Shown here one piece after another: positions 1-8,945 of a DNA stretch of 64,000 nucleotides. A program made the translations under genes and the position numbers. A model generated the notes under the pieces. That model was not told the DNA's origin, made no database searches, and was given only the letters and a program-made list of their open reading frames with translations. The number at the start of each line of letters is the position of its first letter. Positions within the stretch are counted from its first letter, which is position 1. The stretch comes from Gemmatimonadota bacterium (GTDB taxonomy: Bacteria; Gemmatimonadota; Gemmatimonadetes; Gemmatimonadales; Gemmatimonadaceae), in NCBI GenBank assembly GCA_028287235.1, contig JAQBQB010000028.1, forward strand, positions 124,001 through 188,000, written 5' to 3'.

Positions 1-591
1 GCGTTCATTCTCACCGCGGCGCTCCCCGTCGAAGCCGACGAGCGCATCGCGTCGCTCTACCGCGCGCTGCTGCTCGCGGGTCTCTCGCAGCTCGCCAACC
101 GGCAGACCGAGTTCCGTCACTGGCTGCGCGCGCACGACGACATGCTCTTTCCCCCCGATGCGGAGGCCGCGCGCTGGGATATCGCGCTGCTGCGCCGCAT
201 CGTCGAGCTGTGGACGCACGTGCTGCGCGGCGCGGGCCCGTCGGGCCTGGAGCACGCGATGGAGATCGTCGCATCCATTCGCGAGGATCGCCCCATTCGC
301 GAGCCGCAGTTCACGGCCACCGTCGACACCGTCGACGAGGGTCGGACGCGCTTCTTCCTCTTCACGCTCTTCCATCTCACCGAAGCCGCCACGGAGCTGC
401 TGCTCTTCCGCCTGCACGGTGAGCCGGAGCGCATCGAGTCGCATCTCTACAGCCACTTCACGCTGGCGCGCGACGCCGCCGGCGGCGATCCCCGTCTGGA
501 CGCGAGCTTCGATTGGTTGTACGAGGCCTCGCGCCGCATCGTGGCCCAGCGCACCGCGCAACTCGAGCTGCTCCCCGAAGGTCGCCGCTAA
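1..591 (+). CDS. Hypothetical protein, 5' end outside the window
   Basis: The reading frame is open from the first base, so the start lies upstream and only the C-terminal 196 residues are visible. The protein is mainly helical and charged, with a Leu-rich middle (around FFLFTLFHLTEAATELLLF) and a C-terminal helix ending in LLPEGRR. I recognise no domain, catalytic motif, signal peptide or long membrane segment. The ATG at 142 is internal to an open frame and is probably not the true start. The next gene is convergent, 23 bp away. The composition is that of a real protein, unlike the Arg-rich frames around it. Confidence 0.6.
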   Translation, partial: AFILTAALPVEADERIASLYRALLLAGLSQLANRQTEFRHWLRAHDDMLFPPDAEAARWDIALLRRIVELWTHVLRGAGPSGLEHAMEIVASIREDRPIREPQFTATVDTVDEGRTRFFLFTLFHLTEAATELLLFRLHGEPERIESHLYSHFTLARDAAGGDPRLDASFDWLYEASRRIVAQRTAQLELLPEGRR

Positions 592-614
592 GTCAGCCGG
601 CCGCGCGTCGAGGT

Positions 615-944
615 TCATCGCGTGTTCCGACGCGCGCTACCACCCACCAACATGCGGCGCCCGTCGGGCGACTGCGCGACCACGACCGACACGCGCGACT
701 GCGGACGCGTCTTGGGGCGAATCGTGAGCATCCACGGGTCGGTCGCGCGCGCGGGAGCTGAAGCCTCATCGTCCGCGACCGCGAACCATTCGACGCCACC
801 GTTGATGCGCGTGCAACGCACGTAGTACGCGTCGGACGACCAAAACCCGTCCCAGCTCTCACCCTCGACCGAATCCGCAAGCAGCGCAGAACGCGGCGCG
901 TCTTCGAGCGGTTCTTGAGGGGTGGCGCAGGCGACGAGATGCAT
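615..944 (-). CDS. Small hypothetical protein (109 aa)
   Basis: ATG-initiated frame of 109 codons. The frame is blocked by a stop at about 996 and offers no other credible start. The N-terminus (MHLVACATP) resembles the end of a short lipoprotein signal but lacks a proper n-region, so export is doubtful. The middle is aromatic and acidic (GFWSSDAYYVRC, GVEWFAVADDE), and the last third looks like beta-strands. The composition is far more protein-like than the competing frames, which are Arg/Ala rich. No family recognised. It runs convergent to the partial gene upstream and away from the long gene-free stretch that follows. Confidence 0.5.
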   Translation of the reverse strand: MHLVACATPQEPLEDAPRSALLADSVEGESWDGFWSSDAYYVRCTRINGGVEWFAVADDEASAPARATDPWMLTIRPKTRPQSRVSVVVAQSPDGRRMLVGGSARRNTR

Positions 945-1076
945 GGACCCGGTTTTGAGCGATTGCCCCGAGCTGAGACGGACATCCGTGATGGGTCACC
1001 GTCGGCGGGAGCGGCATACTAGAAAAACCGGAATCAAAGCGCAATAGGAAAGTTTTCCATAAGTCGTTGGTATTAC

Positions 1077-1364
1077 TGTGGATAGCTCATGTGGAACACT
1101 GTCGACAACTCGCTAACTCCGTGTGCCGGTGGTGCTAAGCCCAAGGTGGATCCTGTGGACAACGAGTGTGGACAGATGTGCACGAATTCGTATCAGGCTG
1201 ACTTTATTGTGCGCGGAATCCGCTCGATTCGCGGTCGTTTTTTCTGCTCATTTTTTGTGTCTGCATGGCACGATTTTCTGCGCCGATGAGTAACCGATTC
1301 GGGAATTTTTTTCTGTCGATTTATTGTCGACAACTGCAGGGTTTCCACATTCGCATGTGGACAT
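1077..1364. other. Cluster of DnaA-box-like sequences in a 479-bp gene-free stretch; candidate replication origin
   Basis: No credible gene lies between 945 and 1423. The stretch holds TGTGGATAG (1077), TGTGGAACA (1090), TGTGGACAA (1154), TGTGGACAG (1167), GTTTCCACA (1341) and TGTGGACAT (1356). These match TTATCCACA or its complement at 7 or 8 of 9 positions. The first two pairs are each spaced 13 bp apart. TGTCGACAACT occurs at 1100 and again at 1325. Two T-rich tracts (about 1238-1258 and 1303-1325) lie between the box groups, and CCACAT-TCGC-ATGTGG (1345-1360) forms a hairpin. Boxes plus AT-rich tracts are what a bacterial oriC or a DnaA-titrating site shows. Against this, dnaA, dnaN, gyrB and rpmH are not in view and ku begins right after. 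Confidence 0.4.
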
Positions 1365-1423
1365 GTTGTTGATAGCACCGCAGTTGCAATTGCTCCCGCC
1401 AGCCTACCATTGGGAGCTGTGCA

Positions 1424-2275
1424 ATGCGTCCAGTCTGGAGCGGGAGCTTGACCTTCGGCCTCGTGAACATTCCCGTGAAGCTGCACTCCGCGGTACAGGG
1501 CAAGGAGCGCGTCAGCTTCCGGCTGTTACATAAGAAGGACCTCTCGCCCATCAAGTACGAGCGCGTCTGCCAGAAAGAAGGCGAGGCCGTCGACTGGAAG
1601 GACATCGTCAAAGGCTACGAGTACACGAAGGGCAAGTTCGTGGTGCTCACCGACGAGGACTTCAAGGCGGCGGCGATCGAATCGTCGAAGACCATCGAGA
1701 TCATCGACTTCGTAAAATCCGAAGAAGTCGATCCGCGCTACTTCGAGACGCCGTACTACGTCGTGCCGGCCAAGGGCGGCGAGAAGGCCTACGCGCTGCT
1801 GCGCGAAGCGATCAAGAACACGGGCATGGTGGGCATCGGCAAGATCACGATGCGCTCCAACTCCCTGCATCTCGCCGGCGTGAAAGCGGTCGAGGATGCG
1901 CTCGTGCTCGAGATCATGCGCTTCGGGGATGAGCTGGTCGAGGTCGGAGACTTCAGTTTTCCAACAGACGCCGGCGTGCGCCCCCAAGAGCTCAAGATGG
2001 CCGAGCAGCTCGTCGAGAATCTCTACCAGACGTTCGACCCGTCGAAGTACGCCGACGACTATCACGACAACTTGATGAAAATCATCAAGGCGAAAATGAA
2101 GGGCAAAAAGATCGACGTCGCCGAGCCGGAGGAGCGCGAGAGTACCCAAGTGGTGGATCTCATGGCGCGGCTCCAGGAGTCGCTGGCGATGGGCAAGAGG
2201 CGCGGGAGCGGGGCGGCCGCGAAGAAGAGCACGCGCACCACGGCCAAGCGCGCATCGCGTCGTAAGAGCGCATGA
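1424..2275 (+). CDS. ku: Ku-type DNA end-binding protein of non-homologous end joining
   Basis: 283 residues, the usual size for bacterial Ku. The N-terminus (MRPVWSGSLTFGLVNIPVKL) is the hallmark of the family, followed by the Ku beta-barrel region (residues about 5-190). Then come a helical C-terminal arm and a Lys/Arg/Ala-rich tail (residues about 255-283), as in the extended C-termini that contact DNA and LigD. Bacterial Ku forms a homodimeric ring on double-strand ends and recruits LigD. The ATG has GGGAG 8 bp upstream (1411-1415). The stop overlaps the ligD start by 4 bp (ATGA), so the two should be translationally coupled. It lies just downstream of the DnaA-box-like cluster. Confidence 0.95.
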   Translation: MRPVWSGSLTFGLVNIPVKLHSAVQGKERVSFRLLHKKDLSPIKYERVCQKEGEAVDWKDIVKGYEYTKGKFVVLTDEDFKAAAIESSKTIEIIDFVKSEEVDPRYFETPYYVVPAKGGEKAYALLREAIKNTGMVGIGKITMRSNSLHLAGVKAVEDALVLEIMRFGDELVEVGDFSFPTDAGVRPQELKMAEQLVENLYQTFDPSKYADDYHDNLMKIIKAKMKGKKIDVAEPEERESTQVVDLMARLQESLAMGKRRGSGAAAKKSTRTTAKRASRRKSA

Positions 2276-4305
2276 CGGCACTCACCCCGATGCTCGCCAC
2301 CGTCGGGACCGAGATCCCGGCCGGCGAGGGTTGGGTGTTCGAACCGAAGTACGACGGCATTCGGATTCTGGCGTTCGTCACCGGGAACACCGGCGGGAAC
2401 ACTCGCGGGAAGGCCAAAGGGAAAGTCGTGTTGCTCAGCCGGAATGGGCTCGACAAGACGCATTCGTTTCCCGAGATCGCCGACGCGCTGTCGGCGCTGT
2501 ACGCGCGCGTCAAGAAGCCGTTCGTGCTCGACGGAGAGATCGTCGCGATGCAGGGCGACTCCCCGCTCCGCTTCCAGCAGCTCCAAGGCCGCATGCACAC
2601 GAGCGACGGCATGGCGATCGAGAACCACCGCGCCGATTCGCCCACGGCGCTCATCGTCTTCGACCTGCTGCAGGACGGCAAGACGTCGCTCGTGAAAGCG
2701 CCGTGGCGGGAGCGGCGCACGCGGCTCGAGGCGTTGATGCGCGCACCCGGTCGCCCGGGCGCGCTGCGCATCAGCGACGTCAGCACCGACGGCAAGAAGA
2801 TGCTCCGCGAGGCGCGCGCTCACGACTGGGAAGGCATCATCGCCAAGCGCGCCGACGCGCCCTACGAGGTTGGGCGCCGGTCGCACGCGTGGATCAAGCT
2901 CAAGATCGAGCGGCGGCAAGAGTTCGTGGTGGGCGGCTGGACCGAGCCGCGCAAATCGCGCGAGCACATCGGCGCCATCCTCCTCGGCTACTACAACGAC
3001 CGCGGAGAGCTCGTGTACTCGGGCCACACGGGCACCGGCTTCACGCGAAAGTCGCTGCTCGACATGTATCAGCGGCTCAAACGCTACGAACGAAAGACGT
3101 CGCCCTTTTCGACGACGCCCAAGACGAACGAGAAGGCGCACTGGACGCGCCCCGCGGTGGTCGCCGAGATCAAGTTCAACGAGTGGACGGCAGACGGGCG
3201 CTTGCGGCAGCCGGTGTTCCTCGGCATCCGCGACGACAAGGACCCGCGCGACGTGGTGCACGAGCCGGAGTCGCTCGTGAAAGCGCCGGCGGCGAAACGC
3301 GGCCGCGTACGAAAGAAGGCGGCGCGCGGCGCGTCGTCATCGATGCTTGCCGCGGCGCCGGCCGAGGCGGTCGCGGAGCAACTCGAGGAGATCGAGCGAA
3401 ACGGCGGCGCGGGCGAGCTCGCGCTTGACGGCGGAGAACTCGAGGTCTCGAACCTCGACAAGATGTTCTTTCCGGCGACGAAGCAGACGAAGGGCGACCT
3501 GATGCGATTCTACGCGCGCATCGCGCCGTATCTCCTGCCGGCGATCGCCGATCGCCCGCTGGTGATGAAGCGATTTCCGAACGGCATCACGGGCAAGGCA
3601 TTTTACCAGCAGAAGGCGCCGTCCGACGCACCCGCCGGCGTTCGCGTCGAAGCGATCTCCGACGACGGAATGACGACTCGAAACGCGCTCGTGGGCGGCG
3701 ACCTGGCCACGCTCCTGTACCTCGCGCAGCTCGGCGCGATCTCGGTGGATCCCTGGCACTCGCGCGTGCAGTCGATCCGGTACGCCGATTACGCCATCAT
3801 CGATCTCGACCCGGGCCCGCGCGCACCATTTCGCTGCGTCGTGGAAGTCGCGCTCGCGGTGAAGGAGGGGCTCGACCGCCTGAGGATGCATGCAGTGCCG
3901 AAGACATCGGGCGCGAGCGGGCTGCACATCGCGGTGCCGCTGCCCCCGCGCGTCCCGAACGATGGCGCGCGGATGGTGGCCGAGCTGGTCGCGACGATGG
4001 TCGCCGAGCGGCATCCGACGATCGCGACCGTTGAGCGCTGGGTGAAGGCGCGGCCAGTCGGCGCGGTATACGTGGACTTCCTGCAGAACATTCGCGGCAA
4101 GACGGTGGCGGGCGTGTACTCGGTGCGCGCGCAGCCGCGGGCGACCGTGTCGACGCCGCTCGCGTGGGACGAGGTGAACGACGAGCTCGATCCCGCGGTG
4201 TTCACCATGGACACGGTGCTCTCGCGCATCGAGGCCGTCGGCGATCTGTGGGCGACCGGGATGGCGACGCCCAACACCCTCGAGGGAGTGATCGGCCGTG
4301 GATAG
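2272..4305 (+). CDS. ligD: ATP-dependent DNA ligase LigD (ligase and polymerase domains, no phosphoesterase domain)
   Basis: 677 residues. The N-terminal half is an ATP-dependent ligase: EPKYDGIR with adenylated Lys26, DGEIVA (motif III), EGIIAKR (motif IV) and WIKLK (motif V), then an OB fold to about residue 315. A basic Ala-rich linker follows. From about residue 393 comes the LigD primase-polymerase domain (LDKMFFP, VMKRFPNG, IIDLDPG with metal-binding aspartates, GLHIAVPL, DFLQNIRGKT). LigD gap-fills and seals ends held by Ku. Order here is LIG then POL. The phosphoesterase domain found in Pseudomonas (PE-LIG-POL) and Mycobacterium (POL-PE-LIG) is absent. It overlaps ku by 4 bp and the next gene by 8 bp. 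Confidence 0.95.
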   Translation: MTALTPMLATVGTEIPAGEGWVFEPKYDGIRILAFVTGNTGGNTRGKAKGKVVLLSRNGLDKTHSFPEIADALSALYARVKKPFVLDGEIVAMQGDSPLRFQQLQGRMHTSDGMAIENHRADSPTALIVFDLLQDGKTSLVKAPWRERRTRLEALMRAPGRPGALRISDVSTDGKKMLREARAHDWEGIIAKRADAPYEVGRRSHAWIKLKIERRQEFVVGGWTEPRKSREHIGAILLGYYNDRGELVYSGHTGTGFTRKSLLDMYQRLKRYERKTSPFSTTPKTNEKAHWTRPAVVAEIKFNEWTADGRLRQPVFLGIRDDKDPRDVVHEPESLVKAPAAKRGRVRKKAARGASSSMLAAAPAEAVAEQLEEIERNGGAGELALDGGELEVSNLDKMFFPATKQTKGDLMRFYARIAPYLLPAIADRPLVMKRFPNGITGKAFYQQKAPSDAPAGVRVEAISDDGMTTRNALVGGDLATLLYLAQLGAISVDPWHSRVQSIRYADYAIIDLDPGPRAPFRCVVEVALAVKEGLDRLRMHAVPKTSGASGLHIAVPLPPRVPNDGARMVAELVATMVAERHPTIATVERWVKARPVGAVYVDFLQNIRGKTVAGVYSVRAQPRATVSTPLAWDEVNDELDPAVFTMDTVLSRIEAVGDLWATGMATPNTLEGVIGRG

Positions 4306-4723
4306 CGCGAGAGCGCTGCGTCGCCGCCGCGACTCCGATCCCCTGGCCAACTTTCGCCGGTATCTCGAGGAAATCGAGGTTGCGGTGCTGAACCGCGATG
4401 CGATGCTCATCACGTCGCTGCTCCGGAAGCGGACGGCCACCCATCTGCCGCGTGAGGTGCGCGAGGAGCTGCTCGCGCTGTCGCGCATGTCGCGCGAGAG
4501 CCTCCGCGCGCCGGTGCAGTTTCTGCGCTTCCAGCACCGCATGGCGGAGCTCGCGGCGGGCGGAGAAAGGTTGTTGACGGCACAGACCGAGCTGCGGCTC
4601 GACCCGCCGGCGTTCGAGGGTGCGATCCGGCGGCCCACGCTCGACGACCGTGCGGCCGCGTCCCAGCCGAAGTCCCGGGGCTCCGGCGACACCGGCGCCT
4701 CCGGCGAGGACGCGGAGACGTGA
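4298..4723 (+). CDS. Hypothetical protein within the NHEJ operon
   Basis: 141 residues from a GTG start 8 bp before the end of ligD. Its stop overlaps the GTG of the next ligase by 4 bp, so it is embedded in the operon. Residues about 15-105 are predicted helical and rich in Arg, Leu and Glu, and the last 35 residues are disordered (Ser/Gly/Asp/Glu). No recognised domain, signal peptide or cysteine. Tight packing between two NHEJ ligases suggests a role at DNA ends or an accessory to one of the ligases; this is inference from context only. Confidence 0.7.
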   Translation: MDSARALRRRRDSDPLANFRRYLEEIEVAVLNRDAMLITSLLRKRTATHLPREVREELLALSRMSRESLRAPVQFLRFQHRMAELAAGGERLLTAQTELRLDPPAFEGAIRRPTLDDRAAASQPKSRGSGDTGASGEDAET

Positions 4724-5772
4724 CACTTCCCGTCAAGACGACCTACGCGCCGATGGAGGCACGCGTCGTGGACGAGCTGCCCGTGGGTGCGCAATGGAAG
4801 TACGAGCCGAAGTGGGACGGCTTCCGCTGTTTAGCGTTTCGTGATGGAGCGAAGATCGAGCTGATGTCGAAGTCGGGCCAGCCGTTGTCGCGCTATTTCC
4901 CCGAGGTCGTCGCCGCGCTTGGCGCGCTCAAGGCGAAGCAGTTCGTGCTCGACGGGGAGATCGTGGTGCCGGCCGATGGCGGCTTGTCGTTCGACGCGCT
5001 GCTGCAGCGCATCCATCCGGCCAAGAGCCGCGTGGAGAAGCTGTCCGCCGAGACGCCGGGAGTGTTCCTCGTGTTCGACTTGCTCGTGGACGCCCGGGGG
5101 GCCGACCTGACCGAACATCCGCTCTCGGAGCGCCGCACGAAGTTAGAGGCGTTCGCGAAGACGCATCTCCGGAGCGGCGGCATCGAGCTGAGTCCCGGCA
5201 CGCGCAAGGTGAGCGAAGCGCGCAAATGGCTCGCCGGACACGACGGCACCGACGGCGTGATGGCGAAGCGCACCGACCTGCCCTACGCGAGCGGCGAGCG
5301 CACGGCGATGGTCAAGATCAAGCGGAAACGCACGGCCGACTGCGTCGTGGGCGGCTTTCGCTACGCCACCAAAGGCAAGGTCGTCGGCTCGCTGCTGCTC
5401 GGGCTGTACGACGACGACGGCATTCTCCACCACGTGGGCTTCACGTCGAGCTTCAAGGCCGGCGAGCGCGCGACGATCACGGCGAAAGTGGAAAAGCTGA
5501 AAGGCGGCGAGGGATTCACCGGCCGCGCGCCGGGTGGACCGAGCCGGTGGTCGACCGCGCGGTCGAGCGAATGGGAGCCGCTCGAGCCGAAGCTCGTCGT
5601 GGAAGTGGAGTACGACCACTTCACGAACGGCCGATTCCGCCATGGAACCAAGTTTCTGCGCTGGCGGCCGGAAAAGGCGCCAGCGCAATGCGTGCTCTCA
5701 CAGGTGGCGGAAGCCCGTGAGGAGTCGAAGCCCAAACGCGCCCGCGCGCAACGGTCGCGCGCCGGGCGATGA
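4720..5772 (+). CDS. ATP-dependent DNA ligase, LigC-like
   Basis: 350 residues, a stand-alone adenylation plus OB-fold ligase. KYEPKWDGFR places the adenylated lysine at residue 31. DGEIVVP (motif III), DGVMAKR (motif IV) and MVKIKRKR (motif V) follow, then an OB domain (VGGFRYATKG, SLLLGLYDDDG) and a basic tail. LigC enzymes are backup ligases in NHEJ or base-excision repair. It starts at a GTG inside the stop of the preceding gene and ends the operon. The next gene is convergent after 13 bp and no terminator hairpin is seen. It is clearly distinct from the ligase domain of LigD, so the operon encodes two different nick-sealing enzymes. Confidence 0.9.
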   Translation: MTLPVKTTYAPMEARVVDELPVGAQWKYEPKWDGFRCLAFRDGAKIELMSKSGQPLSRYFPEVVAALGALKAKQFVLDGEIVVPADGGLSFDALLQRIHPAKSRVEKLSAETPGVFLVFDLLVDARGADLTEHPLSERRTKLEAFAKTHLRSGGIELSPGTRKVSEARKWLAGHDGTDGVMAKRTDLPYASGERTAMVKIKRKRTADCVVGGFRYATKGKVVGSLLLGLYDDDGILHHVGFTSSFKAGERATITAKVEKLKGGEGFTGRAPGGPSRWSTARSSEWEPLEPKLVVEVEYDHFTNGRFRHGTKFLRWRPEKAPAQCVLSQVAEAREESKPKRARAQRSRAGR

Positions 5773-5785
5773 TGCCGCGCCGCGC

Positions 5786-5992
5786 TTACTGACCCGACGT
5801 CGCGTCGACCGAGATGTTGAGATTCTCGTTCAGGTTCGCGTCGCCGTTGATGATCGAGCGCCAGGAGACTTCCGGTCCGTTGCGGCGACCCTTCTCGGTG
5901 ACTTTGATCCCGTCGGGTGCGATGGCGATGGTGTAGGTCTTACCGTCGATCTCCAACTCACGCTTGATGGTCTTGTCGAGCTTTGCGGTCAT
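5786..5992 (-). CDS. Small conserved-looking protein of unknown function (68 aa)
   Basis: 68 residues with a strong ribosome binding site (GGAGG, about 5 bp before the ATG). The sequence alternates charged and hydrophobic residues (KRELEIDGKTYTIAIAPDGI) and reads as a small beta-sheet protein with an Asn-rich end. No signal peptide or cysteine. It is cytoplasmic by appearance. It is separated by 73 bp from the GNAT gene upstream on the same strand and converges with the ligase operon. No function can be assigned. Confidence 0.65.
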   Translation of the reverse strand: MTAKLDKTIKRELEIDGKTYTIAIAPDGIKVTEKGRRNGPEVSWRSIINGDANLNENLNISVDATSGQ

Positions 5993-6065
5993 CGTTCCTC
6001 CGGGAGCGGGCGGGGTGGTGAGGCATGAAACTCAATGTACGGTCACAGCGGACGCTTACAACCTA

Positions 6066-6503
6066 TCACCTCTTGGCGCGAAGCTCCATGTAGTGGGAGC
6101 CGGGCAGATCTTCGGTGAAGCCGTAGCGCGCGTAGAGCCACGGGGCGTCGCGGCTCCAGAGCGCGATGCGCCGGAGCCCCTGAAGCTCGGGATGCGCGAG
6201 GATCGCTTCCACCATCCAGGACCCGATTCCGCGCCCGCGCATGTCGTCGGCGACGATCACATCGGTGAGATAGGCATAGGTTGTGAGATCCGTCACCGCG
6301 CGCGCAAAGCCGACCTGCCGCTTGCCGTCGTACACGCCGAAGCACAGCGAGTTCTCGATGGCGCGCTCGAGCACGAGGCGCGTCATCGATCCGCCCCAAT
6401 GCGAGGCGACGAGCATCGCGAGCACCGCGTCGACGTCGATACGCGCGCGGTCGGTCGTGAGCACGAGCCGGTCGCGCGTCTGCTCCATCACCCGGTCGTT
6501 CAC
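6066..6503 (-). CDS. GNAT-family N-acetyltransferase
   Basis: 145 residues with the GNAT core. The acetyl-CoA pyrophosphate loop is RGRGIGSWM, after the strand AYLTDVIVADDMRG, and the C-terminal part WLYARYGFTED is typical (YxxxGF). The substrate cannot be told. The start is GTG at 6503, 3 bp after the stop of the ADOP permease gene. An in-frame ATG at 6488 is an alternative. The close spacing points to co-transcription with the permease, although a functional link is not evident. Cytoplasmic. Confidence 0.85.
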   Translation of the reverse strand: MNDRVMEQTRDRLVLTTDRARIDVDAVLAMLVASHWGGSMTRLVLERAIENSLCFGVYDGKRQVGFARAVTDLTTYAYLTDVIVADDMRGRGIGSWMVEAILAHPELQGLRRIALWSRDAPWLYARYGFTEDLPGSHYMELRAKR

Positions 6504-6506
6504 GCG

Positions 6507-8939
6507 TTACTCGCTGCGGAGTGATTCGACCGGATCGATGCGCGTCGCGCGCAGCGCCGGGATCAACGCCGAGAGCACGGCGACGAGGAACAAGGCGAGC
6601 GCCATGGCGGCGAAGAGCGGCGCGTCGTACTCGTCACCCTCCACGGAAAAGGCATGCAGCCAGGCCACCGTGTTCTTGGTGAGATACAGCCCCACCGCCA
6701 CGCCCGCGAGCGCCACGGCATTCCCCTCGCGGAGGATGACGCCGACTACGTCGCGCGCCGACGCGCCGAGGGCGATGCGAACGCCGAGCTCTCGCGTGCG
6801 TTCGGCCACCGAATGGGCGACGATACCGTAGATCCCGAGCGCGGCGAGCGAGACGGCGAGGGCGGCGAACACCATGAACGTGCTGGCGACGAAGTCGTGG
6901 CTCTGGCGCCGGCGAAGAATGCCGAGGGATTCTTCCATCGAATGCGAGCTCACGTACGCGTCCGGGTGGAGCTGGCGAATGGAGGCGAGCATCTCGACCG
7001 GCATGCGCTGCGGATCGCTCTTCGCGCGCGTCACGACCTGGTACACGAAGTTGCGAGCAGCGGTCCTCGTGCTGTCGCTGGCGACGGGGAGGTAGTAGAT
7101 GGCGCGGATGTCCGGCGTGCGCGTCAGGGCCGGCCCGACCACTCCATCGGGACGCTCGCTCGCGCCCACCACGCCGACCACGCGAGCCCACGGAACCGTG
7201 GACGAGAAGTCGCCGAGCTTGATCCGCGCGCCCACAGGATTCGAGTTTGGCCAGAGTGCCCGGGCGGTCGCCTTGTCGACGATCACTTCCGGCTCGGCGG
7301 GAACGCCGTCGAGAAAGTCGCGGCCCTTCACGATGGGCAGCCCGAACGTTTTGAAGTACGACGGCGTGACGATCCTGTAGCCCACCGCGGGCGCGGGAAT
7401 CTCGATCGACGCGCCGGCATCGTCGATCACCGTCACGGCGTTGCGCACCACCGAACGGAAGCGATACAACGCGGCCTCGGCCACGTTGGGCAGCGCACGC
7501 ACGGTGGAGAGCACCTCGTTGGCGAGTGCCACGTGCCGTACGACGGTGTCCTTGAGGGCCGGACGGTAGACCCACGTATCGGTGAGCGGAGCCAGGTCGT
7601 AGCCCACGTGCACCTGCCGCACCTGGAACGCGGTGCGCACCACGATCGCGGCCGCGCTGAGCAGCGCGAGCGACAGCCCGATCTCGGCGACGACCATCAC
7701 GCCGTACTGGCGGCGATTCTTTTTGTTCGCGCCGGTGCCGGCGCCTGCCTTGAGCAGCACGTTCGGGTCGACGCGCGACACGTGGATCGCGGGGAGAAGG
7801 CCGACGAGGATCACGCACACCACGCAAGCAATCATGGCGAACACCAACACGCGCCAGCTCGTTTGCGGTGCGATGACGTACTCGGCCACGCTCGGCGGGA
7901 TGCGCGATTCGAGAACGTGCGTGCCCCAGAAAGTCAGCAGCAGCCCCAGAGCGAGGCCGACGCCGGCGAGCACCGCGCTCTCGACGAGCAACTGCACCAC
8001 GATGTCGCGGCGCGATGCGCCGAGTGCGGCGCGCAACGCCAGCTCGCGGCTCCGCCCGATGCCTCGCGCGAGCTGGAGGTTCGCGAGATTGGCGCAGGCG
8101 ATGAGCAGAACGGCAACGACGGCGCCGATGAGCGCATAGTGGAAGCGCACGTAGTGGAATTGGCCTTCCACCGACGGCTTGAGCTGAATGCGAACGTCCT
8201 TCGGCGATTCGCCCGAGAGCATCGCCATGCGCGCCGACAACACCGAGAGCGCACGCTCGGCGTCCGCTTTCGCGATACCCTTGCGCAGGCGAACGACGTT
8301 GCTCGGAATCGCCGAGAGCTGCGTGGTCGGCGGCGGCAGCGTCCATACATCGACGTGATCTCCCGGAAAATTCGCTCCGCGACCGAGGACTCCAAGAACG
8401 ACGTGCTTGGTTCCGTCGATCGAGATAGGCACGCCGACCGGCGATTCGTCATCGGGGAAGAGGGTTCCCGCCAAGCGATCGCTGATGACGACCGGCTGCG
8501 CCCCGCCGACGAAATCCGCATCGGAAAAGAGGCGGCCGGCCATGGCATGCACGCCGAGTACGGCGAACAGATTCGGCGAGACGACCGAGCGCGCCACCTG
8601 CGCATATCGCCGTCCGTGCTCGACACCAATCGTATTGAATCCGCCTCCCGAGGACGACGCGAGACCTTCGTAGAGTCCCATTCCGGTGCGGAGCATCGAC
8701 GCGCGAGTCGCGTTGTCGACCTTGCCCTTGTAGTCGCCCCAGATGATCAACCGATACAACCGCTCGGGCGCCTGCATGTCGATTTGGGGGTTCACGAGCG
8801 CGTCGATGACGCTGTACATCGTGGCGTTCAGCGCGATCGCCAATCCGAGCGACAGCACCGCGACCGCCGTGAAGCTGCGATGGCGCGTGAACGAGCGAAC
8901 GGCAAGGCGAAGGTCCTGGCGCGCCAAGCGCATGAGCAA
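6507..8939 (-). CDS. ADOP-type ABC transporter permease (MacB/FtsX-like, duplicated)
   Basis: 810 residues. An N-terminal membrane segment (about 24-45) is followed by a MacB periplasmic core domain (to about 245). Then come three membrane spans (about 265-400, with ANLANLQLARGIGRSRELALRAALGASRRD), a second membrane segment and periplasmic core (about 420-680) and a final FtsX triplet (about 690-810, with RTRELGVRIALGASARDVVGVILREG). This two-fold FtsX architecture is that of the acidobacterial duplicated orphan permeases, named for lacking an ATPase next door; none is visible here. It lacks the N-terminal prefix domain seen in the 55.8-kb paralogue. It is 6 bp from the DUF2007 gene upstream and 3 bp from the GNAT gene downstream. 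Confidence 0.9.
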   Translation of the reverse strand: MLMRLARQDLRLAVRSFTRHRSFTAVAVLSLGLAIALNATMYSVIDALVNPQIDMQAPERLYRLIIWGDYKGKVDNATRASMLRTGMGLYEGLASSSGGGFNTIGVEHGRRYAQVARSVVSPNLFAVLGVHAMAGRLFSDADFVGGAQPVVISDRLAGTLFPDDESPVGVPISIDGTKHVVLGVLGRGANFPGDHVDVWTLPPPTTQLSAIPSNVVRLRKGIAKADAERALSVLSARMAMLSGESPKDVRIQLKPSVEGQFHYVRFHYALIGAVVAVLLIACANLANLQLARGIGRSRELALRAALGASRRDIVVQLLVESAVLAGVGLALGLLLTFWGTHVLESRIPPSVAEYVIAPQTSWRVLVFAMIACVVCVILVGLLPAIHVSRVDPNVLLKAGAGTGANKKNRRQYGVMVVAEIGLSLALLSAAAIVVRTAFQVRQVHVGYDLAPLTDTWVYRPALKDTVVRHVALANEVLSTVRALPNVAEAALYRFRSVVRNAVTVIDDAGASIEIPAPAVGYRIVTPSYFKTFGLPIVKGRDFLDGVPAEPEVIVDKATARALWPNSNPVGARIKLGDFSSTVPWARVVGVVGASERPDGVVGPALTRTPDIRAIYYLPVASDSTRTAARNFVYQVVTRAKSDPQRMPVEMLASIRQLHPDAYVSSHSMEESLGILRRRQSHDFVASTFMVFAALAVSLAALGIYGIVAHSVAERTRELGVRIALGASARDVVGVILREGNAVALAGVAVGLYLTKNTVAWLHAFSVEGDEYDAPLFAAMALALFLVAVLSALIPALRATRIDPVESLRSE

Positions 8940-8945
8940 ACTCTC

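Noticed and set aside
1089..1289. A 66-codon frame and other short frames in the 945-1423 gap
   Set aside because: They cross the DnaA-box-like repeats and T tracts, have no ribosome binding site and no protein-like composition.
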